From Cyclobacterium salsum (GTDB lineage Bacteria; Bacteroidota; Bacteroidia; Cytophagales; Cyclobacteriaceae): DNA of 64,000 nt. The position numbers and the translations under genes are program-made. Below are positions 19,356 to 27,752 of the stretch, piece by piece. The DNA lies in the NCBI RefSeq assembly GCF_010119245.1, contig NZ_WNKG01000010.1, positions 150,929-214,928 of the forward strand. Reading direction: 5' to 3'. The notes below the pieces were generated by a model that did not search any database, was not told the DNA's origin, and worked only from the letters and a program-made list of their open reading frames with translations. Position 1 is the stretch's first letter, and each line of letters begins with the position of its first letter.

Positions 19356-19759
19356 GAATGGTTTCTTTAAATGAATTCAAGTAAGCATGTTGATAGGCCA
19401 TGCTATCTTCCTTAAGAATTGAATGTGGATGCAAATTTTAAAAAGTTTTTCCATAAGTTTTCATTTTGATTTAGCATGAAAAACATAAATATTTTTTATG
19501 TATTCACTTACTTATCCGTACGCGTTCTTTCCGGATTCCTGCGAAAGCCCACTATGAACTTGACCTAATTCTCTCTTTAATTTAGATTTGATAGCATTCG
19601 AATTTCCAGGCAGGGTATTACCATAAATGCAGCGGCATCCAGCATCGGGAAGAAAGCTCCCTAACCCCTCCCTGAGTTTAGGTTAAACCCTATAGGCTAA
19701 AAATGGGGAATGACTCTTCCTAATGTCCTAAAATAGTAGTAATTTATTTCACTTATACC
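19356..19759. other. Gene-free region between dabB and the PAS kinase
   Basis: The two genes diverge with 505 bases between start codons. I see no open frame, tRNA or strong hairpin. It must hold the dabBA promoter; no good TAnnTTTG is found at the usual distance from dabB. No LysR-type gene, which often neighbours dab operons, is present. Confidence 0.6.
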
Positions 19760-19788
19760 TTTAATAATTTATTTTAAACCTATATTTG
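19760..19788 (+). promoter_or_regulatory. Candidate promoter of the PAS kinase-regulator pair
   Basis: TATATTTG at 19781-19788 is a perfect -7 box; TTTA at 19760-19763 is a possible -33 box with a slightly short 17-base spacer. The leader to the ATG at 19861 would be about 66 bases. Confidence 0.5.
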
Positions 19789-19860
19789 TACCATTCGTTG
19801 TATAAGCGAGTAAGGGGACGGTTAATTTTTTGCCTTCGTTCCAAGTAGTTTGCAGCAGCT

Positions 19861-21423
19861 ATGGGAGGCATTCAGGAGTTAATCGCTTTTTACTATTTTG
19901 GTATTGAAATAAACAGCTCCAAAATCCAAACGGTTACTATGGAAAAAATAGCTGATTATATGTACGCCCTTGACGAGTCGGCAATCGTCGCCATTACGGA
20001 CCAAAAAGGCATAATCACCTATGTGAATGATAATTTTTGCAAAATTTCAAAATACAACAGAAAGGAGCTTATCGGTCAGGATCACCGTCTCATTAATTCA
20101 GGTTACCATCCAAAATCTTTTATTCGAAACCTTTGGACCAGCATTGCTAACGGCAAGGTGTGGAAAGGTGAAATAAAAAACAGGGCTAAAGACGGTGCCT
20201 ATTACTGGGTGGACACCACCATCGTACCCTTTCTTAATAAAGAGGGCAAACCATACCAATACGTAGCCATTCGCTTTGATATTACCGATCGGAAAAAAGG
20301 CGAAGCGGACTTGAACCGATCGCTAAAGGAGATTTCCGATTATAAATATGCCCTGGATGTATCGGCAATCGTTGCCATCACCGATCAAAAGGGCATTATC
20401 AGGCATGTAAATGAAAATTTTTGTAAGATTTCAAAATACAGTGCACAGGAACTAATCGGCAAGGATCACCGCATTATCAACTCCGGATATCATTCTAAAG
20501 CCTATATACGTGAATTGTGGACCACCATCGCCAATGGCAGGGTGTGGAAAGGAGAGCTGAAAAACAGAGCTAAAGATGGAACCTACTACTGGGTGGATAC
20601 CACCATTGTGCCTTTTCTGAAAGCAGACGGTAAACCCTACCAATACGTAGCCATTCGCTCCGATATCACGGAAAGGAAAAAAGGGGAAGCGCACATAAAA
20701 AAGATCAATCATCAAGCTATTGAACACGGCAGAGCCCTGGAATCCAAAAACAGGCAATTGGTGGATTTTTGCAATATTGTTTCCCATAACCTTAGAGGTC
20801 CGTTGATTAACATTTCCATGTTAATCGACTTCACGGATAATAGCGAGTCCGAGGAAGAAAAAAATGAGATTCAGTCTAAAATGAAACCGGTGGTAAACCA
20901 CTTGATGGAAGTCTTTAACGAGCTGGTAGAGTCCATTCAGGTTAAACAGGATACGGGTATTGCCGCTGATAAGGTATGCCTGGAAGATTGCCTCGAAAGA
21001 ATCAAGGTGGGTTTTGAAACTCAAATCAAAAAGTACCAGGCAAATATAGGGGCAGATTTCAGTAAAGCGCCATTAGTCATTTTTCCTCAAAAATACCTGG
21101 AAAGTATTTTTGCTAACCTGATAAGCAACGCCTTAAAATACAAATCCCCCAAACGAAATCCGGAAATTTACATCGAATCTACCCCGGTGTCCGGGGCAAC
21201 AGTGATTTCTTTTGCCGACAACGGTATGGGCATTGACCTGGACTTGCACAAACAGCATCTGTTTAAAATCCGCAAGACATTCCATAAGCATCCCGATGCC
21301 AAAGGTTTTGGTCTTTTTATGATAAAAACGCAGGTTGAGGCGATGGGAGGAGACATTTGGGTGGAAAGCCAACCCGATAAAGGGAGTACATTTTTTGTAA
21401 AAATTTTAAATGGAGAAGCATGA
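19861..21423 (+). CDS. Sensor histidine kinase with two near-identical PAS domains
   Basis: This is a soluble two-component kinase of 520 residues. PAS 1 (about 27-145) and PAS 2 (about 150-275) are close copies, each running from DYxYALD-SAIVAITDQKG to KPYQYVAIR. The HisKA box is FCNIVSHNLRGPLINIS with His309 as the phosphorylated residue. The ATPase domain has NLISNALKYKSP, FADNGMGIDL and KGFGLFMIKTQVEAMGG. There are no membrane segments, so it senses an internal signal; ligand or cofactor cannot be read. The ATG at 19861 fits the promoter, but 19939 (MEKIADYMYALD) is an equally possible start. It overlaps the next gene as ATGA. Confidence 0.92.
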   Translation: MGGIQELIAFYYFGIEINSSKIQTVTMEKIADYMYALDESAIVAITDQKGIITYVNDNFCKISKYNRKELIGQDHRLINSGYHPKSFIRNLWTSIANGKVWKGEIKNRAKDGAYYWVDTTIVPFLNKEGKPYQYVAIRFDITDRKKGEADLNRSLKEISDYKYALDVSAIVAITDQKGIIRHVNENFCKISKYSAQELIGKDHRIINSGYHSKAYIRELWTTIANGRVWKGELKNRAKDGTYYWVDTTIVPFLKADGKPYQYVAIRSDITERKKGEAHIKKINHQAIEHGRALESKNRQLVDFCNIVSHNLRGPLINISMLIDFTDNSESEEEKNEIQSKMKPVVNHLMEVFNELVESIQVKQDTGIAADKVCLEDCLERIKVGFETQIKKYQANIGADFSKAPLVIFPQKYLESIFANLISNALKYKSPKRNPEIYIESTPVSGATVISFADNGMGIDLDLHKQHLFKIRKTFHKHPDAKGFGLFMIKTQVEAMGGDIWVESQPDKGSTFFVKILNGEA

Positions 21424-21818
21424 ACAATATTAAAAACCTAACCCTGATTGATGACGACGAAGTCTTTGTTTACCTAACCCGAAAAACTTTGAATAAAACC
21501 AACTTGGTAGACCATATTAGGGTCTTTGAAAATGGTTTGGATGCATTGAACTTCATTAAGAATAACCTGGGCAATCAGGATAATTTACCGGAAGTAATCT
21601 TTTTGGACCTAAGCATGCCCATCATGGATGGCTGGCAATTTTTGGATGAGTTTAGCAGGTTAAAACTGGACCTTAGTAAAAAAATCACGATTTATATCTG
21701 CTCTTCCTCTATTTCTCCGGACGACGTGGCCCGGGCAAAATCCATCAGTGAAGTTTCTGATTTTATTTTTAAACCAATTACCTCACAGAAACTCTACGAT
21801 ATTGTGGATAGCCTCTAA
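21420..21818 (+). CDS. CheY-like single-domain response regulator
   Basis: A 132-residue receiver domain with no output domain. The acidic pocket is LTLIDDDEVFV, the phosphorylated residue is Asp63 in VIFLDLSMPIMDGW, and the conserved lysine is in IFKPIT. It overlaps the upstream PAS kinase by four bases, so the pair is very likely a kinase-regulator couple. Without an output domain, the signal must pass on by protein contact or a phosphorelay. It faces the minus-strand signalling operon, 44 bases away. Confidence 0.95.
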   Translation: MNNIKNLTLIDDDEVFVYLTRKTLNKTNLVDHIRVFENGLDALNFIKNNLGNQDNLPEVIFLDLSMPIMDGWQFLDEFSRLKLDLSKKITIYICSSSISPDDVARAKSISEVSDFIFKPITSQKLYDIVDSL

Positions 21819-21862
21819 AGACACCTATCTGCTCCGTCGGAATGGCCTTCCTTTTGGCGTTT

Positions 21863-22309
21863 TTAGACCAGGAGCAAAAAGTTTTCTCTTTTCAATTTCT
21901 CGTCCTGATATTGAAAAGCGGTCATTACTGCTTTTTCCAATACGGTCTTGAGCTTACTAAAGCTACTTGGCTTGATAATGTATATATTCGCCCCATTGAG
22001 GAAGGTTTCTTCCAAATCCTTCTTATTATCCGACGTTGAATAAATAGCGATGGAAATCCCTATGAGTTTTTTATCGCTTCGGATTTCTTTCAAACATTCC
22101 AATCCATCCTTGCGAGGCATGTTGAGATCCAAAAAAAGGAGATCGGGTAATGGAATGGTGCTATCATGGAGCCTTTCCATGAGTTTCATTCCGTCCTTTA
22201 CCGTGCCAACGACTGTTTTGATTTCTAATTCGGCAAATGCCTCTGTAAAAATAAGACGGTCGTTTTCATCATCATCGGCAAGTAGAATATGTATCGGTTC
22301 GTTTTCCAT
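21863..22309 (-). CDS. CheY-like response regulator (Rcp1 type)
   Basis: A 148-residue single receiver domain: ILLADDDENDRLIF, LLFLDLNMPRKDGLECLKEI with the phospho-acceptor aspartate, and YIIKPSSFSKLK with the conserved lysine. The DDDENDR acidic pocket and the N-M-P-R-K-D-G motif are of the Rcp1 type that pairs with phytochrome or PAS kinases. It lies 12 bases downstream of the CheB-CheR-kinase gene and is surely in its operon. It resembles the regulator at 25887-26366 at the other end of the operon. Confidence 0.95.
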   Translation of the reverse strand: MENEPIHILLADDDENDRLIFTEAFAELEIKTVVGTVKDGMKLMERLHDSTIPLPDLLFLDLNMPRKDGLECLKEIRSDKKLIGISIAIYSTSDNKKDLEETFLNGANIYIIKPSSFSKLKTVLEKAVMTAFQYQDEKLKRENFLLLV

Positions 22310-22321
22310 ATTGACTTTCGT

Positions 22322-25300
22322 TTATTGAGACGCAGACAGGCTTGCCTGTCCGGTAGGAAGGTAAATATTGAAAGTGGCCCCTTTATTTAGTTCGCTGTTT
22401 GCGGTAATGATCCCATTGTGATTGTCAACTACCTTTTTTACGATGGCAAGTCCGATACCTGTACCGGCATATTCGTCTTTGCCGTGAAGCTTTTGCAATA
22501 CTTCAAATATTTTGGTGCTGAATCGTTGTTCAAAGCCGATTCCGTTGTCGCTAAGGCTAATTTGACAGTATTCTTTTTGAGGAGAAAGTCCCTCCAAATT
22601 TAATTCCCCGCGTTGGATAATCCGGCTCGTTATTTTTATGTGAGGTTGCCTTTTCGGGTGTGAATACTTGAGCGCGTTGCCAATAAGATTATGCATAAGC
22701 TGACGAAACTGAAAAGGAATCACGTAAACTTCCCCAATTTCATTCACTTCTATTACCGCCCGCTTTTCATCGATCAGCTCTTTAAACTCCCTTTTCACTT
22801 CTTCTATCACCTTATTGAGGTCGGTGTATTCAAATTTCCGTTCGCCAGCACTGATACCGGAAAAGGCAAGCAAATCCTGGATTAGTTGACGCATTCTTAC
22901 CGTTTCCTGTTGGATGAGATGGAAATAATTTTTCCCTTTGTCCGATAAATGTGGCTCCTCTTTTTCCAAAATGATTCCGGTAAAGGTTTGTACTTTACGA
23001 AGTGGCTCTTGTAAGTCATGACTTGAAACATAAGTGAATGCTTCCAGTTCTTTGTTCATATTCAGCAGCTCCTTATTTCTGCTATCCAGGGATTCATTGG
23101 CTACTTTTAACTCCTCCGTTCTTTTGTCAACGGCATGCTCTAGTTTCAATTTCTCTTCCTTTCGATCTCGAATTTCCTTTTTAAGAAATTCTTTATCTCG
23201 TTTTTCCTTTTCTACTATCAGGCGTCTCACTTCGGTGATGTCAGAGATAATAAGTAGAATTAAGTCTTCCCGATGGGTTTTCTGGACCACACGGCTTGCA
23301 TTGAGAGACATTATTTTTTCGCCTATATCCAGAAAGGTATGTTTAACCTCGAAATCATGGAACTCAGCATTATTAGGAATAATCTTTTCAAGCAATTTTC
23401 GCAGCTCGGGAATGTTCCATTGTTTGTTGCCCAATTCATATAGCAGTACTCCCTCGGTTTCTGCTTCGGTCACGTCGAAGGTTTTGTAAAATGCCTTATT
23501 CGCAGATTTCACCCGAAGGTCGTTCCCTAAAACAAGCAAGGGATCGTGCATGGTCGAAACAATGGCATTGGAATACTCATAGGATTCGTTGAGCAGGTCG
23601 ATGCGGGTTTGCAACTCCTGATTGGTGGTAATGAGTTCTTCGTTGGTCGACTCTATTTCTTCCTTTGACGTTTCCAACTCTTCATTTACGGTTTGCAGTT
23701 CCTCGTTGCTCGAAACCACCTCTTCATGCGCACTTTGCAATTCTTCGGTAAATGCCTCCTGCTCTTGTGAGACGGAAAGCGCATCGGCACGTGCGGTTGC
23801 CAATTCCTGTTCTAATTTCTTGATCCTTCTGTCTTTTGCAGGCGAATTGTCATTTTTGCTGTTGGCTTGCTTTGAATAAAGTTCTGCCTGTTCATGTTCT
23901 TTGAAAATAATAAGGAGCAAGGGTTCGTCCCATTCGATGTCTAGCGGAACTACTTCAAAACTGATCACTTTTACCGCTCCATCTACTTTCAATTCAATCC
24001 CGGATTTACTTACGCGGTTTTCCGTCTTAATGACTTTGGAAATGGCCTTACGCAATTCAAAGGAAATTTCGGGTCGGGCCATTTTTAACACATTGAACGT
24101 GGCTTTGCCTTTTGGGTGCGTCAGGAATAAATCCGTGGTGCCGCGAAACTGAAGGATTTCCAGGTGGTGATTGATCACCACACTAGCCGGCAGGAATTCC
24201 GAAACAAGTACCTCGTCAATGGCATCGTCCAGCTCTCGTTGAGAAACAGAAACATTGACCTGAGCTTTTTTCCGATTGGATGAGGGAGTATTTTTCTCAG
24301 ATTCAATGCTTTGCTTCATACGCGGGGAAAGTTCAGGCAGCCTATGCGCGCCTGAATTTTTTCTGCGCGAAAATATTTTATACTTCTCTTTAAAGGGTGA
24401 GAAAAGATGGGTTGAGTGACTGATGTTTTCTGATTTGCCAAGCATCAAAAAACCATCGCTGTTTAACGCGTAATGAAACGTGTTGATCGCTTTTTTCTGT
24501 GCGGCGGAATCAAAATAAATCAGGAGGTTACGGCAACTGATAAAATCAAGTCGGGAAAAAGGCGGGTCGCGCAATACGTTATGTGGAGCGAACACACACA
24601 TATCCCGTACGGCCTTATTCACCCGGAAACTACCTTCTGCTTTTGTAAAGAAACGCTGAATGCGCTTTGGCGAAACGGTTTCTAATTCCTGCTTGGTAAA
24701 AGTACCAACGCGAGCCTTATTAATGGCCTCTACACTGAGGTCCGTTGCAAAAATCTGTATGGGTGTGTTGGATGACTGACTTTCACTAATCTCAAGCAAC
24801 ATCATGGCGATGGAATACACTTCTTCGCCCGTTGCACAGGCCGGCACCCAAATCCGAAGCGACTCCCCTCCTTTTTTCCGTTTCAGCAATTCCGGGAAAA
24901 GATCACTTTGTAAATATTTGTGAGTATCGGTATCGCGAAAAAAGCTGGTTACATTAATAAGTAGATCCTGGAAAAGAATATCCGTCTCTTTGTTTTCTTT
25001 GGAAAGCAGCTCCGCATATTCGTTGAGGTCTGTTAGCCTATACATCAGCATTCTGCGAACGATGCGCCGCTTAATCGTATTCATTTTATATTCGCCGAAA
25101 TCAATACCGGTGGCTTTATATAATTGAGTCAGAATCACTTTTAAATCGGGATTGTCATTCTCAATTACATCGTCGCTAAGAGGGTGCTCCCCATTGTGCT
25201 TAACAAACGGGTGTGTGCTGAGTCGTGCCAGTTCTTCGGCAATTTCCTTAGGCGATAAAATAAAGTCCACCATGCCTGCTGCGATGGCAGAGTGGGGCAT

Positions 25301-25819
25301 GCTGGTGAATTTTGCAGAGTCGTCCTGTGCAAAGGTTAACCCACCTTCATGCTTAATGTCTTTTATTCCGACGGTACCATCGCTAGCGCTACCCGAGAGA
25401 ATGATGCCGATCACCCGTTCTTTTTGCGCCTGAGCGAGTGAGGAAAAAAGGACATCGATGGAAATCGCATTACCGCTGTCGGAGCGGGGAATTAATTTTA
25501 TTTGACCGTCTGTCACCTCAATACCTTTGTCATAGGGAATGACGAAAACGTTATCGGGCTGTATCATCTCCATGTCATCAATTTCCTGCACCTTCATTTT
25601 TGTCTTCTTCGACAAAATTTCAGTCAGCATGCTCTTGTGGTCCGGACTAAGGTGCTGCACATATATAAAAGCCATGCCCGTATCTGCCGGCAGGTATTGT
25701 AACAATTCTGTCATGGCTTCCAAACCTCCTGCAGATGCCCCTATGGCAACAATGGGGAAATGGCGTTTGGAAGCAGGAAGCGGTTTGGATCGGCTGGATT
25801 TTGATGGGTTCTTTTTCAT
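22322..25819 (-). CDS. CheB-CheR-PAS-histidine kinase hybrid
   Basis: This is one polypeptide of 1,165 residues. It starts with a CheB methylesterase domain (about 20-205) with the catalytic Ser in AIGASAGGLEA, His in YVQHLSPDH and Asp in LSGSASDGTVG. A CheR methyltransferase domain follows (about 220-480) with LLINVTSFFRD and WVPACATGEEVYS. Next come a long heptad coiled coil (about 650-735, rich in EELQT and NEELE), a PAS domain (about 740-860), a second coiled coil, HisKA with His934 (YVSSHDLQEPLRK), and an ATPase domain (NLIGNALKYSHP, DNGIGF, GTGIGLAIVKKVV). There are no membrane segments. No chemoreceptor, CheA or CheW gene is in the window, so it is not part of a standard chemotaxis set; what it methylates is unknown. 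Confidence 0.95.
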   Translation of the reverse strand: MKKNPSKSSRSKPLPASKRHFPIVAIGASAGGLEAMTELLQYLPADTGMAFIYVQHLSPDHKSMLTEILSKKTKMKVQEIDDMEMIQPDNVFVIPYDKGIEVTDGQIKLIPRSDSGNAISIDVLFSSLAQAQKERVIGIILSGSASDGTVGIKDIKHEGGLTFAQDDSAKFTSMPHSAIAAGMVDFILSPKEIAEELARLSTHPFVKHNGEHPLSDDVIENDNPDLKVILTQLYKATGIDFGEYKMNTIKRRIVRRMLMYRLTDLNEYAELLSKENKETDILFQDLLINVTSFFRDTDTHKYLQSDLFPELLKRKKGGESLRIWVPACATGEEVYSIAMMLLEISESQSSNTPIQIFATDLSVEAINKARVGTFTKQELETVSPKRIQRFFTKAEGSFRVNKAVRDMCVFAPHNVLRDPPFSRLDFISCRNLLIYFDSAAQKKAINTFHYALNSDGFLMLGKSENISHSTHLFSPFKEKYKIFSRRKNSGAHRLPELSPRMKQSIESEKNTPSSNRKKAQVNVSVSQRELDDAIDEVLVSEFLPASVVINHHLEILQFRGTTDLFLTHPKGKATFNVLKMARPEISFELRKAISKVIKTENRVSKSGIELKVDGAVKVISFEVVPLDIEWDEPLLLIIFKEHEQAELYSKQANSKNDNSPAKDRRIKKLEQELATARADALSVSQEQEAFTEELQSAHEEVVSSNEELQTVNEELETSKEEIESTNEELITTNQELQTRIDLLNESYEYSNAIVSTMHDPLLVLGNDLRVKSANKAFYKTFDVTEAETEGVLLYELGNKQWNIPELRKLLEKIIPNNAEFHDFEVKHTFLDIGEKIMSLNASRVVQKTHREDLILLIISDITEVRRLIVEKEKRDKEFLKKEIRDRKEEKLKLEHAVDKRTEELKVANESLDSRNKELLNMNKELEAFTYVSSHDLQEPLRKVQTFTGIILEKEEPHLSDKGKNYFHLIQQETVRMRQLIQDLLAFSGISAGERKFEYTDLNKVIEEVKREFKELIDEKRAVIEVNEIGEVYVIPFQFRQLMHNLIGNALKYSHPKRQPHIKITSRIIQRGELNLEGLSPQKEYCQISLSDNGIGFEQRFSTKIFEVLQKLHGKDEYAGTGIGLAIVKKVVDNHNGIITANSELNKGATFNIYLPTGQASLSASQ

Positions 25820-25886
25820 TGGTATTCAGGTACTATCCTGGTCTTGGAAAGCGAGCGCTATCTCACTGGCATGGGTTACCCTTTGT

Positions 25887-26366
25887 TTACTTTTTAGGAT
25901 TATCGGGAATAACGATGGAAGCGCCTGTAATCATAAAGTTTTCTTCGAGCGGCAGGGAGTGATCCTTTTCCGTTACCAGGGTTAGCGCTTCATAGATGAC
26001 TTTTTTCCAATTCGAAAATTCAACCGGTTTGCAGATATAATAGTGAGCGGCATCTCTAAAAACCTTCTTTATCGATTCCAGGTCCGAAGAGGTAGAAAAC
26101 ATGATCACCGGAAGTTTCTGCAACCCATTGTTTCGTTTTATCTCTCCCAAGGTGGCAAAGCCACTTTTTCGCGGCATATTAATGTCCAGGAACAGCACAT
26201 CGGGCAGCTTCTTCCCATTTTGGGTTAGCTCCTCCATCACCTGCTCTCCATTTTGCACCGTAGTGAGACTTGCGGACACCGGCAGCTCTTGCAAGGCATC
26301 TTTAAAAAGAAGGCAATCGGCCTGGTCGTCATCGGCAAGAAGGATATGGATGTGTTGTGAAATCAT
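25887..26366 (-). CDS. CheY-like response regulator (Rcp1 type)
   Basis: A 159-residue receiver domain: HILLADDDQADCLLF, VLFLDINMPRKSGFATLGEI, and YYICKPVEFSNWKK. It is first in the minus-strand operon of regulator, hybrid kinase and regulator, with 67 bases to the hybrid gene. A short C-terminal tail (ENFMITGASIVIPDNPKK) goes beyond the receiver fold. It is similar to the regulator at 21863-22309; the two probably arose by duplication and may compete for the same kinase. Confidence 0.95.
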   Translation of the reverse strand: MISQHIHILLADDDQADCLLFKDALQELPVSASLTTVQNGEQVMEELTQNGKKLPDVLFLDINMPRKSGFATLGEIKRNNGLQKLPVIMFSTSSDLESIKKVFRDAAHYYICKPVEFSNWKKVIYEALTLVTEKDHSLPLEENFMITGASIVIPDNPKK

Positions 26367-26439
26367 TCATCAATTTAAGAATATTCACATGCAATTGCTA
26401 TCATTAAAACGAATACCTTTAATTGGGGGAATGTGTAAG

Positions 26440-26500
26440 GTGACTTAGGGACTGAGAGACTAAGAGACTAAGGGACTAAGAGACGGAGGGACTGAGAGAG
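26440..26500. repeat. 8-base tandem repeat, about seven units
   Basis: Units GTGACTTA, GGGACTGA, GAGACTAA, GAGACTAA, GGGACTAA, GAGACGGA and GGGACTGA follow one another without gaps from 26440 to 26495, giving a consensus of GRGACTRA. All purine-rich bases are on the plus strand. There are no spacers, so it is a short tandem array and not a CRISPR. Confidence 0.9.
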
Positions 26501-26513
26501 GGGGAGCGAGAAT

Positions 26514-26681
26514 CGTCACTGCGAGGGGGCTAATCTGACTCCAATCGTATTTCACTGACCGTCCCAGCACCCGCGGCAGTCTGTCGGAAGATGTACACAG
26601 CAGGCGTATTTAAATGCCCTTTTTCGTGATTCTTACATCAACGCTCCGGTTCAGATTGCTTCGCTAGCGCTACCGATGACG
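26514..26681. repeat. MITE-like repeat, copy 1
   Basis: It begins CGTCACTGCGAGGGGGCTAA and continues with CCAATCGTATTTCACTGACC, AGCACCCGCGGCAG and ACACAGCAGGCGTATTTAA, ending GCTCCGGTTCAGATTGCTTC, then GCTAGCGCTACCGATGACG. It is 168 bases long. The right end is a damaged form of the inverted terminus seen in copy 2. Confidence 0.85.
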
Positions 26682-26807
26682 TATTTTATAAGTATTTGGT
26701 TTTCAATATGATATAATCACTTCAAAATTATACCGTCATCCCGATTTCTGCGTTTTTTAAAATGTTAATTCTCGCAATGACGCGGTGTGCGCACTGGAAA
26801 CGCGACC

Positions 26808-26976
26808 CGTCACTGCGAGGGGGCTAACTTGACCCCAATCGTATTTCACTGACCGCCCCAGCACCCGCGGCAGCCTGTCGGAAGACGGACACAGCAGGCG
26901 TATTTAACCGACCATTTCTCGAACTCCTTACGTCTGCGCTCCGGTTCAGATTGCTTCGCTGGCGCTCGCAATGACG
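26808..26976. repeat. MITE-like repeat, copy 2 (complete, with inverted ends)
   Basis: This 169-base copy in the same orientation starts CGTCACTGCGAG and ends CTCGCAATGACG, whose complement is CGTCATTGCGAG: 12-base terminal inverted repeats with one mismatch. It has no coding capacity. A spare right end (CTCGCAATGACG) also occurs at about 26771-26782, between copies 1 and 2. Confidence 0.88.
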
Positions 26977-27001
26977 ACGTTGGCATCGGGCGACACGTTC
27001 C

Positions 27002-27072
27002 CGTCACTGCGAGGGGGCTAATCTGACCCCAATCGTATTTCACTGACCGCCCCAGCACCCGCGGCAGTCTGT
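27002..27072. repeat. MITE-like repeat, copy 3 (truncated)
   Basis: Only the first 71 bases are present. It follows copies 1 and 2 closely as far as CGCGGCAGTCTGT and then stops abruptly, with unrelated AT-rich DNA after it. All three copies lie within 560 bases. Confidence 0.85.
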
Positions 27073-27600
27073 AAAAGAAAGTAAAAACATGACATTTGGA
27101 GCAGGTAAACAAAAACCTTTTACAGATAAGCCTGGCAATTAGTTGCATAGAAAGGAAAAGAAACTACTAAAGGAAGATCGAAAAAACATTATATTAAAAT
27201 GAAATTATTCAATTAATAAATAATACAGGCATTCAAATATTATATTTTTAATCTAAAATTAAAGTCTCTATTTATTTTTAAACTAATAAATATGGTTTCA
27301 AAAAGCATATTTAAATATTTAAAATACACTTTTTATGTTTTTTTATTATGGTTTGTGAAAATCATTTGTATATTTGGTTACCTGTATAAAAATTTAGGGG
27401 AGATTAATAGCGATTGATTTATCTTACTAAATTTATAGGTTTTTTATTTTCTTAACGGTTCAAATTTTATACAAAATAAGTGATTTAGAACAGTTCTGAA
27501 TAAGTGTAATTTTTATAAAAACATGACTATGCTAATAGAAAATAAAGCCAATCTCAGGTGAAAAGTACAGCTAACATAAAATAAAATATCGATAATCGGT
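27073..27600. other. Gene-free, very AT-rich region before the exopolysaccharide cluster
   Basis: There is no reading frame that I can support. TATATTTG at 27370-27377 is a perfect -7 box, but only weak -33 boxes lie at the right distance. If used, the transcript would carry a leader of about 370 bases before the wza-like gene. Confidence 0.5.
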
Positions 27601-27752
27601 TAAACGAATTGACCTACCAACAAACTGCCCAAACCCCGTTTAACCTTCAAAAATGAAGTTTTTGTGACTGACCGGGCGGAGCTATGCAAACTACTAAACC
27701 CTTCGGCTTAATTTTAAATCAAAACACCTAATACTTTCTGAAATTTTAATCA
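27601..27752 (+). other. Possible structured RNA leader upstream of the wza-like gene
   Basis: CTGCCC near 27626 can pair with GGGCGG near 27676 (one wobble), enclosing a perfect hairpin CTTCA-AAAA-TGAAG near 27643-27656. A conserved-looking unpaired stretch follows (GCTATGCAAACTACTAAACC, then CTTCGGCTT). GC content is locally higher than in the flanks. I do not recognise a known riboswitch class; a c-di-GMP-I aptamer was considered and its core motifs are not there. The pairing was found by eye. Confidence 0.35.

Noticed and set aside
22322..25819. Chemotaxis operon
   Set aside because: CheB and CheR domains are present, but they are fused to a PAS histidine kinase, and no receptor, CheA, CheW or motility gene is in the window.
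26440..27072. CRISPR array
   Set aside because: The short units are contiguous without spacers, and the long units are about 168 bases with unequal spacing; no cas gene is near.
26846..27148. Minus-strand open frame of 100 codons
   Set aside because: It is made of the MITE-like repeat read backwards; the same peptide pieces repeat because the DNA repeats.
27601..27752. c-di-GMP-I riboswitch upstream of the wza-like gene
   Set aside because: A TATGCAAACT stretch looked a little like the aptamer core, but the conserved ACGCAAAG element and the paired helices are absent.
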